This document shows positions 6,225 through 8,273 of a stretch of DNA of 8,273 nucleotides, piece by piece. The position numbers were made by a program, and so were the translations under genes. Origin of the DNA: JBBDWZ01 sp050732575 (GTDB lineage Bacteria; Gemmatimonadota; Gemmatimonadetes; Longimicrobiales; RSA9); the NCBI GenBank assembly GCA_050732575.1, contig JBOHRF010000229.1, positions 1-8,273 of the forward strand, read 5' to 3'. Each line of letters opens with the position of its first letter. Position 1 is the first letter of the stretch. The notes below the pieces were generated by a model that was not told the DNA's origin, made no database searches, and saw only the letters and a program-made list of their open reading frames with translations.

Positions 6225-6936
6225 GGACGGCTCCACCCATGAGTGCCTGTTCTTCCGCCCGGCTCTCGAGATTGCGCTCGAGGCGCGCCAAATAGTACCG
6301 GCTGGCCACCAGGAACACGAACAGTGCAAGAAAGGCCACGGCGTTGAGGAGCAGGCCGCGCCAGTAGACGGTGTCCATGCTGCTCGGAGTCGACTGCATC
6401 TGATGGATCGTCCGCCACCATTTCACGGACATGTAGACAATCGGCACGTTGAGCGCGCCCAGGATGCCCACGGCCGCGCTCCAACGGGCCCTTCGCTCCT
6501 CGTCATCGGTGAACGCGCGCAAAGCCAGATAGCCGGCGAAAATCAAGAGCAGAATCGCCGTTGTGGTCAACCGCGGGTCCCAGATCCACCACACACCCCA
6601 GGTCGGCCGACCCCAAATAGAGCCCAGCGCAATGGTCAAAGCGGTGAAAACCGTCCCCACTTCAGCAGCCGCAAATGCAAGCAGATCGTGGGCGGGCTTG
6701 CGGGTCGCAAGGTATCGAACGCTGTAATAACCCACGACCGCAAACGCCAAAAAGGCCATCCACGCGGCCGGCACGTGCACGTACATGATCTTTTGCAACT
6801 CACCCATGTCGCGGTCCGGGGGCGACGTGAGCAAGGCGAACGCCTGACTGACCGAAACGAATAGGAGCGTGAACCAGCCGAACGGCGGTAACCAGCGCGG
6901 CGAGGCGGCTGTGTTCTCAGACTGGCCGCTGGACAT
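6217..6936 (-). CDS. ccmC: Heme-handling protein CcmC
   Basis: CcmC binds heme at the outer face of the inner membrane and, with CcmD, catalyses its covalent attachment to CcmE. The 239 residues contain six hydrophobic segments (about 20-37, 49-72, 86-106, 122-142, 153-171, 194-214). The WWD motif is WGVWWIWDPR (113-122). The two heme-ligand histidines are H54 in YVHVPAAW and H178 in WWRTIHQ, spaced like the pair known from E. coli. The start ATG lies two bases after the ccmB stop, with an ideal GAGGAG at 5-base spacing formed by the last two codons of ccmB. Its 3' end overlaps ccmD by 8 bases. The N-terminal 15 residues are polar and cytoplasmic. Confidence 0.97.
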   Translation of the reverse strand: MSSGQSENTAASPRWLPPFGWFTLLFVSVSQAFALLTSPPDRDMGELQKIMYVHVPAAWMAFLAFAVVGYYSVRYLATRKPAHDLLAFAAAEVGTVFTALTIALGSIWGRPTWGVWWIWDPRLTTTAILLLIFAGYLALRAFTDDEERRARWSAAVGILGALNVPIVYMSVKWWRTIHQMQSTPSSMDTVYWRGLLLNAVAFLALFVFLVASRYYLARLERNLESRAEEQALMGGAVHV

Positions 6937-6938
6937 CC

Positions 6939-7625
6939 TTACTCCTCGACTACGTAGTCAAAGGCCACAATGCAGGCCACCAGAAATATAAGGTCGAAGG
7001 CCGTCAGTAGCCGGATCCAACTCCGGCTATTTCCCATCACATCGCCGCTGAGCAGGGCCGAGGTGGACTCCACTGCACCCACCAGTAGAGGCACTACCAT
7101 GGGGAAAAGCAGCAGAGGCAAAAGCACCTCGCGGGCCCGCACCCGGCTGGCCATGGCAGCGTAAAAGGTGCCCAGAGTAACAAAGCCAAGGCTGCCCAAA
7201 AACAGCACCATGGCCAGCTGACCCGGCGCCCGGTGTAGCGGCAGCTGATAGAGCAAAGCGGCTGCGGGCACGAGCACCAGCTCGACCAGGAAAACGAACC
7301 CCAGGTTGGCCAGCAGCTTGCCCATGAAAATCGAACGCCGGTCTCCCGGATAGAGCAACAGCGAGTCGAGCGCGCCGCTTTCCAACTCCTGTTCGTAGGA
7401 TCGGTTGAACGAGAGCACACCACTGAACAGGATGGTGAGCCAGACCACGCCACCCGCTGCGGACTGCATGCGTTGTTGATTGGGCCCGAGCGCAAAACCG
7501 AACAGCAGCAAGGTCAGAGCGGCAAAAAATGCAACCGCATTGAAATTTGCTTTGCTGCGGCGTTCTGCGGTGAGGTCCTTCCAGACCACCGCGCGGATAC
7601 GCGCGGCCTCGCGCTGCCAACTCAT
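6939..7625 (-). CDS. ccmB: ABC transporter permease CcmB
   Basis: CcmB is the membrane subunit that pairs with the CcmA ATPase. The CcmAB complex uses ATP hydrolysis to free heme-loaded CcmE from CcmCD; direct heme transport is disputed. The 228 residues start with a cytoplasmic amphipathic helix containing WKDLTAERRSK (15-25). Six hydrophobic segments follow, at about 30-47, 57-73, 104-126, 136-158, 167-188 and 206-224. The loop SYEQELESGALDSLLLYPGD (76-95) is characteristic of the family, and the length matches the usual ~220 residues. The start overlaps the ccmA stop as ATGA; there is no strong Shine-Dalgarno, which suggests coupling to ccmA translation. Confidence 0.95.
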   Translation of the reverse strand: MSWQREAARIRAVVWKDLTAERRSKANFNAVAFFAALTLLLFGFALGPNQQRMQSAAGGVVWLTILFSGVLSFNRSYEQELESGALDSLLLYPGDRRSIFMGKLLANLGFVFLVELVLVPAAALLYQLPLHRAPGQLAMVLFLGSLGFVTLGTFYAAMASRVRAREVLLPLLLFPMVVPLLVGAVESTSALLSGDVMGNSRSWIRLLTAFDLIFLVACIVAFDYVVEE

Positions 7626-8273
7626 CCGGCCGTCTCAGGCGCTGTGACATGATCGTCCGGACTGAGAGTTGGATCCAGACCAGAAAACACCCGCCCGTCT
7701 TCGATGTGAAACACCCGGTCTACCGCCGGCTTGGCGCGCGCGTAGTCGTGAGTGACCACAATCGCGCATCCTCCGCTCCTTGCTATTTCGCGCGCAAAGC
7801 GGTTGACCAGTTCCACGCCTTCCGGATCAAACGCGGCATACGGCTCATCCAGGAGCAGGACGCGCGGCGGCCGCAACATGACGCGGGCCAGGGCCAGGCG
7901 CCGGCGCATTCCGGCCGAGAAACTCCGCACGCGCTCGTCGCGCTCGGCCCAAAGACCCACCCGCTCGAGAACGGAATGGACAGCTGCAGGTTGAAACGGC
8001 AAGCCGGCCATGCGTTGCGAGAAGCGCAGGTTCTCGGCCGCGGTCAGGTCGTCGTAAAGGCCGGGATGATGACCAAGCCAGCCCAGCACTTCGCGGATGG
8101 TGGATGCCTCTCGGGTGAGATCGAGTTCCCAAACACGACCGGAGCCGCGTGTGGCCCGCAGAAGCGTGGCGATCACGCGTAACAACGTGGTCTTCCCACT
8201 GCCATTGCGACCCATCAACGCGACGGCTTCGCCGCGGCTCACGGCCAGATCCACGCCGCGTAGTACCCAGCGC
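7622..8273 (-). CDS. ccmA: ABC transporter ATP-binding protein CcmA (partial, 5' end outside window)
   Basis: CcmA is the cytosolic ATPase of the CcmAB module. The frame stays open through the right edge: upstream of an internal GTG at 8254 it reads RWVLRG before VDLAV, the conserved block preceding the Walker A region in ABC ATPases. The true start is therefore outside the window, and GTG 8254 should not be taken as the start. Counting from that GTG, the motifs are Walker A GRNGSGKTT (15-23), a Q-loop-region variant around GWLGHHPGLYDDLT (58-71), the ABC signature in the CcmA form SFSAGMRRRLALAR (111-124), Walker B RVLLLDEPYAAFD (131-143), and the switch histidine VTHD (167-170). All catalytic motifs are intact. 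The C-terminal extension after about residue 190 is Pro/Asp/Thr-rich and somewhat longer than usual. The stop overlaps the ccmB start. Confidence 0.96.
   Translation of the reverse strand, partial: RWVLRGVDLAVSRGEAVALMGRNGSGKTTLLRVIATLLRATRGSGRVWELDLTREASTIREVLGWLGHHPGLYDDLTAAENLRFSQRMAGLPFQPAAVHSVLERVGLWAERDERVRSFSAGMRRRLALARVMLRPPRVLLLDEPYAAFDPEGVELVNRFAREIARSGGCAIVVTHDYARAKPAVDRVFHIEDGRVFSGLDPTLSPDDHVTAPETAG

Noticed and set aside
1..8273. CRISPR arrays, tRNA/rRNA genes, insertion sequences, phage or defence genes
   Set aside because: No regularly spaced repeats, no transposase- or integrase-like frames, no terminal inverted repeats with target duplications, and no RNA-gene signatures were seen on either strand.

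Overview
This window comes from a GC-rich Gram-negative bacterium. It carries most of a System I cytochrome c maturation (Ccm) operon, and a secreted, probably outer-membrane protein gene sits at the left edge. I cannot name the taxon from this sequence. The bactofilin-like, signal-peptide-bearing protein beside a classical Ccm operon loosely suggests a soil or environmental phylum such as Gemmatimonadota or a neighbouring candidate phylum, but that is only an impression.

Left part (1-974). Two minus-strand units lie here. The first (1-525) is the N-terminal 175 residues of an exported protein with a polymer-forming (bactofilin/DUF583-like) stretch, cut by the window edge. The second (617-748) is an undescribed 43-residue single-pass membrane peptide. 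It has its own Shine-Dalgarno, a leader hairpin and a terminator-like hairpin. A 226-base divergent intergenic region (749-974) separates it from fhs; it holds two GC-rich inverted repeats and a candidate promoter for fhs.

Middle (975-2642). A complete plus-strand formate-tetrahydrofolate ligase (fhs) stands alone, with no other folate gene in view. It converges on the ccm operon with only 32 bases between the two stop codons.

Right part (2675-8273). On the minus strand, reading right to left, is an unbroken ccmABCDEFGH operon. The genes overlap by 1-8 bases or lie 2-7 bases apart. ccmA is cut by the right edge, so its true start is outside. CcmAB is the ABC module. CcmC with CcmD attaches heme to the CcmE histidine. 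CcmE carries heme to CcmF, which with CcmH and CcmG (thiol reduction) completes ligation to CxxCH apocytochromes on the outer face of the inner membrane. ccmD (41 aa) is best placed inside a longer reading frame, and ccmF uses a TTG start. No ccmI is present and CcmH is the short form, so the apocytochrome chaperone must be encoded elsewhere or be absent.

I found no convincing novel multi-gene system. The most worthwhile loose ends are the 43-residue membrane peptide unit and the bactofilin-like/probable beta-barrel fusion at the left edge.
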